Positions 22,376 to 34,945 of a DNA stretch of 64,000 nt are shown one piece after another; position 1 is the stretch's first letter; each line of letters opens with the position of its first letter. Under the pieces are notes generated by a model that saw only the letters and a program-made list of their open reading frames with translations, searched no databases and was not told where the DNA came from. Source of the DNA: Cristatella mucedo (Eukaryota; Bryozoa; Phylactolaemata; Cristatellidae). The stretch is from assembly GCA_009760855.2 (NCBI GenBank), contig WPIO01000157.1, positions 62,001 to 126,000 on the forward strand, read 5' to 3'. The position numbers and the translations under genes were made by a program.

Positions 22376-22700
22376 TGTTTGTTTCAACTAACCAACTTCC
22401 GTATTGTACTTTCTTTTCAGACTGCCTAACGTGCCTAATAAGCAATTCGAGCTTCTTTAAAGTAGCATTAAAAATCTCATTTTTATATGTATATGCTAAA
22501 TATGTACGGAACACGTGGATTCTCAGATTCTTTAAACTCTTGCTTCGGGTCAACGTGGGAACTTCACGCTTCTGAAGTATATCTACACAAGGTTGAGGCT
22601 CACGGAATCAGACGATTCGAGCTTTATTAGGATGTTCAGCCATGTGCCAGACGTCACTAGAGCGTGTGCTACTATTGGGAAGTCTGGGTTGGAAGTATTG
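22376..22700. other. Unassigned DNA
   Basis: A/T-rich; overlapping short frames on both strands, nothing recognised. Confidence 0.4.
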
Positions 22701-22855
22701 CAGACTGGGTAAGGCGGTTGCTTTCACGGCCTCGGTCCCGAGGTCGTGGGTTCGATTCCTGCGGTGGAGCGATCCTTTATCGCCACAGCAAGCGGTGGTG
22801 ATAGCCGTAAAGGCTCTTCTGTCGCTATACAAAAGAGGCTGTTTAATCAGCTAGG
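22701..22855 (+). mobile_element. SINE2, head truncated
   Basis: Starts within box A (GGGTAAGGCGGTTGC). It has the intact palindrome GACCTCGG-type stem, box B GGTTCGATTCC, the GCGGTGGTGATAGCCGTAAA body and the GAGGCTGTTTAATCAGCTAG tail. Confidence 0.88.
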
Positions 22856-23109
22856 ACTGGTCAGTAGGAAATAGAGCATGAAGATCTAAACATTTAGAGA
22901 CGGGCACTTTAAGTTCATAAGGTGCTTGCTTGGAAGCCACTTAAGTAGGTCGGTAAAAATGAGTTATAATAAGCGAGTTACGTCGTATAAGACAGATTTG
23001 AGCAGGAATTGCTGTAAGCTTTGAATGGTAGATATATTGATCGACTGAGAAATGTTCATGAACAACGTCACTGTCTGTGGTATCCTTGTTTAAGTAAATC
23101 CAACTTTGG

Positions 23110-23345
23110 CGACTTTATTTAGCTGTAGGAGGCAGACTTGACAATGGAGCTGGTATATCTTGAGAAAGGTCATCTTGGAACAGGCTAAGAGTCGTATTCT
23201 AGCCATACTTATTTCTCAAGGTTAATCTTTCCAGCTTCTGAATAGCAATAGATTCGCGCATAGCTAGTTATTTAGCTTAATGGTTATTGAATATATGCAG
23301 GTTTTCTGCCACTCAAGCGTGAACGTTTGCAACAAAAGTTTCAAG
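23110..23345 (-). mobile_element. LINE family A fragment, worn
   Basis: AGGCAGACTTGACAATGGAG, AGGTCATCTTGGAACA and GCAGGTTTTCTGCCA parallel the minus-strand post-YADD region of the 37-kb copy. Confidence 0.6.
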
Positions 23346-24899
23346 GGAGTTAGAAGAATTTGAGATGTGGCTAACTACTGTCGCTCAGCCACACTAAGGT
23401 AGTACTCCTGTAAGTAGGTTCTAAATATCCTCACAACATGGGTAACAATGCTAGAAAGAAGCAGACATTGGCGGTACATAGCAAACTTGACCCATGAGAC
23501 GAATGATCGCATCCTTGCTATTCAAAGAAACGCTTTAAAAGTGTCTTGCCACGCTTGACGTTTTTGCAGAGTGGATTGACGTGTGCCAGCAAGTGAATGT
23601 TTCTGACCACTCATAACAAACATTCTGGGTTTAGCTGCCACTGCCGCTATGTAAGTGTCAACATTTATGGAAGCTCCACAATTTGAATGGGCCCGCCATG
23701 TCCCAATAGGTGAAGCACCACACTTGATCTGTGTTTTGAACTTAATTTTAGGCTAACTGACTTCTTTCCTTTCGAAGAACTTCGCGGTTTAACTCTCTAA
23801 CGCCTCTGGCATCTGTGATTGATTGATGACCCTTTGCTGTCAACGCTGATAACTGTAGACTGTGCTGCTCTCGTACTGTCACGATCAATGCTAGTCTGCC
23901 CACTGACGCCGGCTGCTCAAACCCAAACACCGACGATAGTTGACCTTAAGCACTTCCTGAAAGACGAGCTTAAGGCCATGCCCGCTAGCGTTCCTCTATC
24001 CAGTGCTCCTAGATCCAGCTTACACACCAAGTCACCTCTACCAGGCACGCCTCGGTAATCAATTACGCAGAAGCAAGCATAGTAGCACAGCTGGCCGGCT
24101 GAGTCAGCTGTGCAAAGCATTTTCAAGCTAACTCTGCCAAGCCGCATAGGTATTATGTGACAAACGCAATCCGCAGGCTTCAGCAATTACATCTTTGAGC
24201 GTCAAACGCAGCGAACGTAGTGGTTGCCAGTCTTTTCGAAGAAGTGACCATCACTGCAGAGCTGGCGCCTCCAAACCGCCCTTCTCAGATGTTACTTTAA
24301 TTCGCACCAATATGCCGACTGCTTCAAAGTTCCGTAGCAACAAAGAATGCCCGTATCATATAGTATAATTCAATTTTTTTTATTGTAGACTAGTAAATTC
24401 AATAGCACGGAGAGGCACATGTGTAAATCACTGGCAATAGCTTACAACTCACATAGAAGCATTAAGTACTCCGAGTGCAAGTCATTCTTCGAGCCCCAAA
24501 GTAGAAATGTCAACCTAATATGGGTTAAACTACGCGGAGATGAGATTACGGAAATAATTAGCCGGTAATATAAGAGTTCTTAAGAACCATTCAATGTTTA
24601 CATAGTGAAACACTATTGCACTAGGCTAGTAGCATATTTTTTATTTCGCCAGAGGCGGGCTTGAATTATTATTTGCCAATAAAAACCAGATGGACGCTAA
24701 TTCTTTGTCAGCTGATTGTGGGACGACCGCAAACATTCGTAGCAGATAGAAAGTGAGTGCACCCACGTCACCAAGTGAGCTTGCTCTCGCGTAAGAAGAC
24801 ACGAGAAGTCATCTCATAGGACGGTGCAGACCTGGGTCCACTGAAGCAGCAGCTGCTGCTGTTGATTAAAGTAGCGAGCACTGCTTATTATGCCACGAG

Positions 24900-24901
<2 letters not shown>
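23346..24901. other. Unassigned DNA
   Basis: Short overlapping frames only (longest 89 codons, 23917-24186, minus). No motif or repeat match. Confidence 0.35.

Positions 24902-24964
<63 letters not shown>
24902..24964. repeat. (GA)n microsatellite
   Basis: About 30 nearly uninterrupted GA units. Confidence 0.95.
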
Positions 24965-25109
24965 GTTAAGTTAGTGAAACAATCTGTATGGCACTTGCGG
25001 TTATTAATATGACGGTATATTATTTGGCCTGGAAGAGCATAAAGTGACTAACGCCATAGCATATCTACTGGTATACAGTGGCCTAAGCCGTTTTGATTCA
25101 GGGTATTCA

Positions 25110-26200
25110 CCGGCCTGGGGTAAGCTCTAGCCTGTTTCGTACACCAGGTTAGGTCGATGAGGGCCGCAGGTAAAGCCGCATACTCGCGTACAAATCGCCT
25201 GCAGTATCCCGTGAGTCATAAGAAGGCTCAGACGTGGGTTTTCGTTATGGGCCTCAGGAACTCCTGGACGGCTTGCACCTTGCTTTGGCCAGCTTACGAA
25301 TTGGCTCCCCATTGTGCTAGAAGAACTAGAGCTAGAGAAGAGCCGCGATGCATGGCCGGTTGACATTTCCTTCGGTTGAGGGTGAGGCCTGCTCGAGACC
25401 CAAGTGCTGCTGGCATGTGCTCCGAATGTTCTTCCCAGGTTCTATTTTGTCTAACCAGACCATCCAGCTGTGAGTCAGCGAAGGCTTCCTGTCTTTGATG
25501 ATTTGACTCATTAGCCTCTGGCATGTGGCCTCTGAAGCTCTGTGCTCCCTGAAGACCAAAGGGGTCATCCGAATTTGATACAGGTCGGCTCCAACCTAGA
25601 AGGCTGTTATGTGCTGGCTATCCTTAGAAATCGGGACTTCCCAGTACCCCTTTGTGAGATCAATGGTGGTAATAAATCGGCCCTCTCCCTAGCAATTGAT
25701 TAGGCCTTCTATGCATGGCATCGGATAGGCATCCACATAGAGAGCCTATTCACCTAACTGTAGTCGACGACGAGGTGCCGGGTGCCACCCTTTTTGGGCA
25801 CCACCACCAAGGCTGTGTTACGACGGCAACACGGCTTTGTCTCATGAAGCCATGATCTGAGACCATTTTCCCATTCACCTTCGGAGTCCTTCTTGCCATT
25901 TGTCATCTTTGGCCTGGACGAGTTTGCTGCCACCAAGGGCCATCATCGGGCCAACGAACTCACGTGTACCCGGGAACAGCCTCGGTAACATCAATCCCCT
26001 GACAAGGATTTAAAGATTGCCATATTCTGGAGGTCTCGGACAGCCGGCACACAGGAGCACACCATGCCCCTATTTGTGCTAAAAAAACGTAAGAACCTGC
26101 TGCTCGACCGCTCAATTCAATAATGCTCTGTTCAAACATCTCTTTTATCTCTTACTGCCTTTGCTCCCAGAACTGTGGGAATTCTGTACTGTGGTGACCA
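25110..26200 (-). pseudogene. gypsy reverse transcriptase
   Basis: Blocks in order on the minus strand: 'EIKEMFEQSIIELS' (about 26150), 'ALVVVPKKGGTRHLVVDYS' (25754-25830), a 'DAYPMPCIEGLIN' block (about 25700), a 'GYWEVPIS' block (about 25635), 'MTPLVFREH' then 'CQRLMSQIIKD' (about 25500-25568), 'GLTLNRRKCQPAM' (about 25380) and the C-terminal 'GILQAICTRVCGF' region (about 25180), which corresponds to the 'GYYRRF' block. The catalytic F/YxDD block between 25440 and 25500 is frameshifted and reads 'MVWLDK'. About 150 bp of extra sequence lies between the first two blocks. RNase H is absent. Confidence 0.85.
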
Positions 26201-26479
26201 TGTGGGTCACGTATAGATTAAGCCCGTGTTCCTAGCTGCTTTGCTAAGTGCTCCATCATAAGTATGCCAGAGTGCACGGATTTCCTTGACCTTTCCGTTC
26301 TACAGCTGGACTCTCATTGTGGACTCCTCTGAGTTATCTCCGGCTTCTGGCTTGTGGTCTGGGCTCCATGGCCTGGCTGGTACCTTCACTATCTCCTTGT
26401 CACTTTCCTGCGTCTAGTTCGCCCATGCCAGCTCTTGAAAAATCTCACATAGCATATTTATACGGAAAACCCGTCGATG

Positions 26480-27440
26480 CATCCGGGCGTCGTACATGTC
26501 CAACACATAGTTGACTTCCCCCACTCTTCCAGTAACCTCGTAGGATCCCTTACATTAACCCACAGTTTATCTAACTTGGTTGGAAGAATAACCAGCACAC
26601 TATCCTTGGTTTAAGGTCCGACTCATTGCGTTCCAATCCGACCAGCTCTTCTGTCACTTCTTTGCGACTTCAAGATTATTCCTCGGCTCGCTCCATCATA
26701 TTTCCATCCTCTCTCAAATGGCTAAGACGTGGGAGACGATGTTCTGCCCAGCAGGCCTGTGTCCTTTCCAAGCCTCCTTAAGGACATCTAATGGCCCCCG
26801 AATATCTCGGCCGTACAGCAGCTCAAAGGGTGAGAATACCGCAGAAGCTTGGATGACCTGTTTGTAGGCAAAGAGGGAGAACGGAAGTCATCCGTACCAA
26901 TCTCCTCCTTCTTGGCCCTCGGTCTTTTGCAGCACACCTTTAACGTCTGATTGAACCATTCTACCAGACCATCTATCTGTCCGGGGTGGTAGATACTGGT
27001 CCTGAGTGCTGTTATCTGTAGTAGTCCGTAAAGCTCATTAAGCAAATTCCAGAAGTAGTTTGATCCTTGATCCATTAGGATCTCAGCCGATACCCTTACC
27101 TGAGAAAATATCTCCGCCAGCTCCTTGGTCAAACTGGCAGCTTTAATCCTTCGAAGCGGTACGGCTTCCGGTTACCGAGTCTTGTAATCTCAGATCACCA
27201 GAATGTACTCATTGCCGGATCGGCTCCCAATGATCGGGCCAAGGAGGTCCAAGCCAATGTGCCCAAAAGACACATCAATATCGGTAACGGAATTTACCGA
27301 GCTGGTTTGGAAAGCTGCCAATCACACCTATGGCAAGGCAGGCAGCTCGTGCAGCGCCGTTCGTAGTCCTGCCTGCATAGACGGTCAAAAAAGACCTCAG
27401 AATTCCAGTTTTTTTTCTTTCCGATATCCGGCCAGTGGGA
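26480..27440 (-). pseudogene. gypsy integrase (zinc domain, DDE core, GPY module)
   Basis: In order: a worn HHCC zinc domain ('RRCTSCLPC' keeps the two Cys); 'GNEYILVI' then 'DYKTR' with the first core Asp (about 27185); 'AEILMDQGSN' with the second Asp and 'YHPGQIDGLVEWFNQTLK' with the Glu (26900-27070); 'FSPFELLYGRDIRGPLDVL' (26780-26830); and the C-terminal 'YEVTGRVGEVNYVLDM' module (about 26500-26550). Integrase joins element cDNA to host DNA. Catalytic residues are present but stops interrupt the frame, for example next to the first Asp. Its position upstream of RT is the notable point. Confidence 0.88.
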
Positions 27441-27449
27441 GTGAGTTCG

Positions 27450-27985
27450 CTAGTCCCACTACTCTGCCTTGAAAGGCTTGTAGCAAAATCAGCTGATGTA
27501 CAGACTCTGAGCCGGCCTCCGTGCGGTCCATCTCTTATACATTAGATCCCATCAATCGCATAGAGGTGCATGTCAGTTTTCGGGCTTCTTATGATCAGCC
27601 TTTGCACGTGGGGTCAGACTCATGGGGCTTGAATTATTGCTCCTGGCTAAGCCTGACAGCAGGCTCGGCTTCCTCCAACCTGTTTCGTCCCCGGCTCCTT
27701 CTGGTGGTTCCGCCTTCATTCCAGTCTCTTCCTACAATTCAGTCTCATCCGTTCATACTTGCTTTGAAAGAGGCTCTCTTCGAATTGGCCCCACAGCCAC
27801 AGCTTGGGGGGCCAATACCTCTTCTACTGGTGGTTGCTCTACTCAGGACTGCCACGGCTGGGCCACATGCTGCTCCTCCTCAAGCCTAGCAGCATCACTG
27901 GCAGGCTCTTGTATGGTTACTAAAAACCTTCCTTTTATCGCTTCCCGATCCTTGCCGATCGGTAGTCATACCCAGCAGAAGTTAA
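27450..27985 (-). pseudogene. gypsy Pol linker between protease and integrase
   Basis: Minus-strand translation is rich in Glu, Pro and Gln ('EEEQHVAQPW', 'EQPPVEEVLAPQAVAVGP', 'EETGMKAEPPEGAG') with stops. There are no RT or RNase H motifs here, which supports the view that RT was never between protease and integrase in this copy. A deletion cannot be fully excluded. Confidence 0.5.
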
Positions 27986-28405
27986 AACTGTGGTATATCG
28001 TATCCAGCAGCACATATGAGGTAGGTCTCAGGCTGCTGCTGCCATCCCGCCAGCAGTTTTGATCGACACATCTCCACGCACACCCGTGCTAAGAGGTACA
28101 CTAAGGTGTCTGGTTGCACACATTGGATGGCAATCGTAGCGTCCCCGATCAAGTTCCCTGGTGGCACTAGGCCTCTTTCAACCATCGTCCTCGTGCAGCC
28201 CGTGTCGACCGAGACGCCTCGCATGAATGGGCCTTCAGCTATTCCTACGTCTCCTTGCACGTGGCAGCTTGCCGTTAGCAAAAAAGTAGACTCTGCTAGG
28301 GCGCGTGTACGAAAGAAATGCCTGCATAACCCGCAATTAAAGCACTTTCTCTTATAAAACTGTTTGTCTGGTATTAATCTTGTACCCTGATTCGTGATCC
28401 TCACC
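27986..28405 (-). pseudogene. gypsy zinc knuckle and aspartic protease
   Basis: The frame opens with 'RKCFNCGLCRHFFRTR', a CCHC-type knuckle (C-x2-C-x4-H) whose last Cys is Arg. It continues to 'GVSVDTGCTRTMV', the DTG active-site block of retroviral-type aspartic proteases, and ends with 'LLAGWQQQPETYLICAAGYD'. This 140-codon frame is the longest intact piece of the element. The knuckle would bind element RNA in Gag; the protease would process Gag-Pol. Confidence 0.85.
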
Positions 28406-28789
28406 CTAGTTGAAGTAACCCTTTTAATAATTGTGAATTATAGTAGTTGTTCAGCAGCGATTATCCAAACAGAGAACATCCACAACAAATTTCCGCTGAT
28501 ATCTGACAAAGACGTACATCTAAAAAGCATATACATTTATGTGAGATTTTTAATTTGATCAATTAAAGCAGTTTACAAAAAATTATGGTCATGGTCTGCT
28601 CCACGGTGAAGCAAAAGACAACTTTGAAAAGATCTTGCGGTTTTCTGACTTTGCTGCCGAACAGTGAAAATTCCGCACCAGCGGAATAACACATGTGGCA
28701 GCCCTTACAACCGGATAGTGAATCTCGGGTTTTCAAGATTCCTTATTAAATCGAGGCTCGCACAAAATTAATTAGTGTTTACACGTTTC
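28406..28789. other. Unassigned DNA inside the gypsy element
   Basis: A/T-rich; separates the zinc knuckle from the LINE B remnant. No motif recognised. Confidence 0.35.
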
Positions 28790-29010
28790 GCCGTCTGTAA
28801 CGGCGAGAGTCAAAATGACGAGGTGCATAGCTATGCTGAAGAGTTGTCTATAGCCTAGAGAGAGACAGACCTGCAGAGCCCGAGAGCCGTCTGCATTTGC
28901 TAGCCAACATTTCGATGAAAGAAACTGTTTGCAGAAAAGACGAGGCCTGTATAAGGATCGGAGTAGTGAGTGCCTTACAGTGGTAATGGGGAAGAGCAGA
29001 GAATGAGATG
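28790..29010 (-). mobile_element. LINE family B 3' end remnant, heavily worn
   Basis: GAAGAGTTGTCTATAGCC, AGAGCCCGAGAGCCG and GCTAGCCAACA parallel the minus-strand LINE B 3' UTR (GAAGAGTTTTGTATAGCC, AGCCTGAGCAGC, GGTAGCCAACA) at 38.49-38.56 kb. It sits between the Gag and zinc-knuckle parts of the gypsy element. Confidence 0.5.
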
Positions 29011-29189
29011 CCAGGGTCGGCGCCGGCTTGGATTCATCAGCAGTCACGTAGAGATTCGCATGTATATCGCTAAAAAACTTTTTAAATGACGAGGTCTAAT
29101 TTTACGTAGACGGGTTTTAAGTGGCCTTGGCCGTGACATACCTCTGGGTGTAAAGTGGCCAATGCCGTTGTAACCCTTGGTTTACTACG

Positions 29190-29560
29190 GCCAAGAGGGT
29201 TACAATCTAGCCTTTTACACTGGCCCAACCTATCGGAGTAATCTGGGAGCCTTGCTGCGCACTCGAAGTACGATTCCTTCCTGTCCTTGCTCGAATCTTG
29301 AACCCTGCTTTGAAACGTTTCTAGTGTAGTTTTTCACCTCCTTAATAACGCCTGTTTTACCGCCTCGTATGTCCCACAGTCGTCGTCCGGCAGTGCCTGG
29401 TGAGCTTTCTGCGCCTTACCGGTCAGAAAATGTGGCCAGAGTAGCTGGCCAGCGCTCCTCTGCAATTACGAGGGCCTGCATGAACCGCTCGAAAGTCAGA
29501 AATAATTCGGTCGTCATGCGACGCCTCTGCGTTGTCCTGCTAGGGCAGCCTTTCTCGAAT
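29190..29560 (-). pseudogene. gypsy Gag capsid part
   Basis: On the minus strand: 'LFLTFERFMQALVIAEERW', a one-base shift, then 'LTGKAQKAHQALPDDDCGT' and 'YEAVKQALLRR', a stop, then 'TLETFQSRVQ'. This 'LTGKAQxAYxALPxxxxxxYxxVKxAIL' pattern is characteristic of gypsy Gag capsids. Gag forms the particle in which reverse transcription occurs. Confidence 0.8.
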
Positions 29561-29599
29561 CAGCCCCGGAATCCTGTAGGATCCTAGGGGTAGACCAGC

Positions 29600-30000
29600 A
29601 AGAGTTTCCTTATTGTGCTTGGCTTCGTTTTATATTTGCATTTATTTTTATTATACCATATTTATTTTTTATTGCAGATATTTGCCATCTCCTGACATTG
29701 TGCTCGTTGCCGTAGCTTCTTCGTCTCACGTTCCTCGGGTTCTCGTCTCTCCTTGGCATCACTGCTTGCTGCTGCCTTTGCTGCTGCACTCGCTCGTCGC
29801 GTTCCTTGTTTCTCCTCCGCATCCCGATCCTCGTGTTCTGCATCGAGCTCTTCTGCATTCTGCTCTTCTCCCTTCTTCTTGTGCTTTCACTCGGCACGCT
29901 ATACCGTTATTGCGGTTACTATACCGTTCCCTAGCGAGTGCCTCTTGCTGCCTGCTCTTCGGTCGCATTTTCACTTACCATTCCTTGCCTAATTCAAACC
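29600..30000 (-). pseudogene. gypsy Gag N-terminal charged region
   Basis: Minus frames are very rich in Arg, Glu and Gln ('RRREKSRMQKSSMQ', 'RRRNKERDERVQQQRQQQ', 'RQQEALARERYSNRN'), as expected for the charged, coiled-coil-prone leader seen before the capsid in many gypsy Gags. Frames overlap and shift. An untranslated leader and a possible primer-binding site (TTTGGTTGCTCAGTGG just inside the LTR at about 30075-30090) would precede it; the primer site is only a guess. Confidence 0.5.
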
Positions 30001-30090
30001 AGAGCGGTTCGGCTTTGGCACCGCTCTTTGCAAGCACCTCGAGGATTCCGGTGGAGAGACCGCTCTAGACCTGACCACTGAGCAACCAAA

Positions 30091-31265
<1,175 letters not shown>

Positions 31266-31267
31266 GT

Positions 31268-31545
31268 TATCCCCTGAGAGCTTTCCTGCAGCCGACTATG
31301 CCACATCCTTTTCAGCCGTCCTGAGCTGCTGCTGCCGTGCTACTCACTACCTCAACTGTTCACTCCTAATTCAGTTATGCGTCTCATTTTCTCGCTGCTG
31401 CATGAGATGAACTCTGTTGGCTACCGAACGCGTACTAAAAGTCATTTAGGCTGTGAGTGGGCTATGCAAAACTCTCCTTCGTAACACCCACGTAGTCTGT
31501 GTGGCTTTGTGTATTTACACACAGAGATACGTGACATTACATTTA
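31268..31545 (+). mobile_element. LINE family B 3' end
   Basis: Matches LINE B from GCAGCCGACTATGCCACATCC through the 3' UTR (TTGGCTACCGAACGCGTAC) to CAGAGATACGTGACATTACA, the family tail. It truncates the gypsy LTR. Confidence 0.85.
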
Positions 31546-31837
31546 GAGCCCTGCCTGCTCCTCGATTGATCGATCGATCGAGTGCCTACGACTGCTTAGG
31601 TAGTCTGATCCCTCGTAGAGCATCTGCCCAACGCTCACAGGCTTTTGGACCATGTTCCCTCGCATCATTTCTGCGTCATTCTGCAACCCTTCTGCCAGAT
31701 CACAATTAGTTGCGATGCATACACATTTCACTTCTATAGCAGGGCACTGCCTTAAGTTTTTGATTCATATACGGCCACCCAGACAAAGTGTCTGCGATTT
31801 GCCATCATTCAGTCTCTACGTTCAAGGTTGTCCTAGG

Positions 31838-32045
31838 CTTTTGTTTTTTATTTGTTTGTTTATTTGTTTTGTTTGTTTACTAGCTGATTGAACAGCCTCT
31901 TTTTGTATAGCGACAGAAGAGCCTTTACGGCTATCACCACCGCTTGCAGTGGCGATAAAGGATCGCCCACCACAGGATTCGAACCCACGACCTCGGGGCC
32001 GAGGTCGTGAAAAGCAACCGCCTTACCTAGTGAGCCATTACGACA
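31838..32045 (-). mobile_element. SINE2 (tRNA-derived)
   Basis: Complete from a T-rich tail (31838-31880) and TAGCTGATTGAACAGCCTC through the body to box B (complement of GGTTCGAATCC) at about 31976-31986, then the palindrome and box A ending near 32040. Confidence 0.92.
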
Positions 32046-34357
32046 GCCGTAAAGGCTTTGTCGGCATGGCTAATTATTAAGCCGAGTTTTAATAAATGCC
32101 GGTTGAGGCTACTATCTGTTTTGCCATCTCACCTAGCCTAACATACCCTGAAATTAGCATGAGGTCTATTCACGGGCCTTTCAGACAGTCAAGAGCATGG
32201 TTTGTGGTGTACAGGCACTAGCTTTGCACTCCATCTACCAGCTGGTGTTACATGCTACTACTGCATGGCAGAATAGGCGGTGGGTTCTGCTCGTACAGGC
32301 TAAACAATTGCTATCCCAATTCTGACACACCAGCACAAATGACAATGCGATATGCTCGGATAGAAAGTCCTTCTCCAAAGTTGCTGCCGAATCTCTTGAC
32401 ATCACTAGGTGTTCCTACTTTCTGACCGTGCACGTCTGCAGCAACTGGTGTTGCATCGAAAAGCTGGAAGAAAAGAGCATAGCAGAGGTGCTCAGCGTAA
32501 TCGATGTAGTTCTTGTGGAATCCCTGTGCACTCGTGACGGACAGTAGCTCTTATTCTCCGGCATCAAGCTAAGGACATTTGCTGTCTGACTGGTGTGAAG
32601 CACATTTGGTCGAGCTCGTAATGCTGCCAAATTAAGGGGCGTGCAATTGTATTGTACATACGCCTAGGCCCACTGCGGAAAAATATTCACCGACAGCCAC
32701 TCGCTGAGAGCCGTCCTTGGAGAACTCACGATTATGCCTCTCGGTAAGGATAGACCTAATCGCAACCCCGGTCTTACAGGATCGGTGGTTGCGTTCGGAG
32801 TTCGCAAGGCGAAAGAAACGCCACTAGATAACTATATCTCAGGCAGTCGCAGACTGTCTGGTGCAGAGGGTCTCGCGGAAAGTAAATGGCAGAGATCGAC
32901 TCACCATAACATCTCATGTGGTGCTACACTCAGTTAGGATGCAAACAGGGGTAGTGTTGTAACCTTAAATTCCTCTTGTTGAAAGCAAGTCTAGTCGTGC
33001 AATCGTTCTAAGGAGATTGTTTACGATACAGCCTCTTTTTTTATCAGGCTTATTCGTAGTTTTCCCATAACTGAATTTGCCAAGCACCAGGTCCATGGAT
33101 GCTAGCGACTAATAAACTTACTGCATCGCAGCAGACCCTGGGTAGGTACTTGTTGAGCTTGTACATGCAACGGTACGGAAAAGTGTATTTATGTGCTGTG
33201 CGTAAAGAAGTGCAGAACTATGGACAGCAAATTGCACTTGCATGACCAGCGAAGCATTCTGTGTATGATGTGAATAGTGCATGCTTTTTACTGGGACCTT
33301 CAGTTCGCCAATGAGATGTATTTTTCTTGAGAAAGATGCAAACCAAACTATTTAACGATGATTCATCAGCTCTTCACATTCTCAGTCAAGAATGCAGCGA
33401 ATTTATTGCACAAAAATCTCTCTCTCACGTGGTCAAGACTAAAATCTTGAGGTAAAGAAAATCTAGAAGTTTCGGAAAATTAGTGCCGAAGTCTAAAGCA
33501 TCAGCCACACAGCAGCTACAAGTTTCAGCTGCACTGACTGCTTCAGACTGCAGACTGTTGTCACTTTTGTGATCCCCGGATGATTTAAGGTGGCTCCTTA
33601 CTGAGGCTGGTCGGCCATCAAATATGGCCTTCACTGCCCTGCAGGTCGACACGATATTCCATCCGACTCAAAGAAAATATTATCAAAACCTATGACAGTG
33701 GAAGTTGTATACATTTATGGCTGCTTTAATAAGACATCGAGAATCTCGATTTCAATGTACGTGTGATGTGAAGGTGCAACTTACATCATACGCAAGCATA
33801 ATTGTCTGCATCAGCAAGTTTCGAGCGAAAGCGATATTTGGTATCCTTTGCAGTGAGCCATATATTCCGTAAAAGGCAAGTTGTAACTCGCTATTTGTAA
33901 TAATAGCCACAATCTTCTAGCCTAATATTACCGGTGCACTCGGAAACATGTAAATACATGCATGTATGCTAATATGAATGCACACCTGCACAAGGGCATG
34001 CACATACGGCTAACACATCTTAGCTCAGACTGCAATCTTGCACTTCCGTGTACATGCACGACACACGTAACCACCTGAACACAGACTCGCACATAACCCC
34101 AAATTTCGCCACATTTAGATTAAGAAAAATTATTTTTCTATGCGCATACTCTAAGTAAATGGCAACGATTCTACAACCGAGCTTCTAACCCTAGGATTGA
34201 ACACTTTAAGCTTGTTGCTAGGCTAGGAGACCTCGCTCTTCTATCTGATGAGGTCGTAGTCCAACCATCATCATGACATCGGCATTTGTATATGCTATTC
34301 GGTAACGTCTAAGTATTAAAAAGCCTATTCATCACCAAATGCAGTGACTCAATGACT
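32046..34357. other. Unassigned DNA
   Basis: Only short frames, the longest 75 codons (33425-33652, minus). No repeat copy or motif recognised; possibly single-copy DNA. Confidence 0.4.
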
Positions 34358-34945
34358 TTTTTGGTAGCCCTGCCAAAATGGAATTGCTATGTTTCAGCTT
34401 AGACAATGCCAGAGAAGTAGCTGATCTTTTTAGCATCTCACCAAAGAAGACAGTCCTTAATCGTAGGTTAGAATTGGACGTGACGGCTTTGCTGTTGAGG
34501 GAATCTCCTCAATGAAACTTTCAAAATGTAGACAGTTTTCAAAGACGTCACCTAAATTCTGAGCACATGAGGATGCTAGCACAATAGCATCCCCTATTAT
34601 AATGGCAGTCTCGTAGTCCAGCCGAATGGTGGGATGTCCTTATAAGCATTAGTTGAGTTTTATTGCCGACTAGTTAAAGGAGATCTAATTGCATCCGGGA
34701 CAGAATCTCAGCACGGTAAGCATTTAATTTATCAGTCACTGCATGAGATTCCGACGGTCTACACGACTTATCCAGCTGACTATCGCTAGCATAGAAGTGA
34801 TGGCCAATCCTTTCAGCCCCAAACACGTTTCCCTGAGGCTCAGTATAAATAGAGAACAGCGAAGGACCGAGAAAGGAGCCACGGGGACTCGACAGGTCAT
34901 GTAATGTCGCGTCAGAAGATGGCCTGCGATCCATGAATGGTAAAC
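34358..34945 (-). mobile_element. LINE family B fragment (RT palm region)
   Basis: Minus frame 34674-34955 reads 'GSFLGPSLFSIYTEPQGNV', then 'HHFYASDSQLD' and 'DKLNAYRAEILSRM'. It parallels '[19 protein letters not shown]', 'YHFYADDTQLYL' and 'EKLNACLADIRFWM' of the 39-kb copy. The catalytic YADD is YASD. The rest (34358-34670) matches the next part without a frame. Confidence 0.85.

Noticed and set aside
25100-28405. Two head-to-tail gypsy copies to explain integrase before RT
   Set aside because: The gap between the integrase C-terminus and the RT is about 300 bp, too small for an LTR plus Gag and protease. A large secondary deletion remains possible but is not needed.
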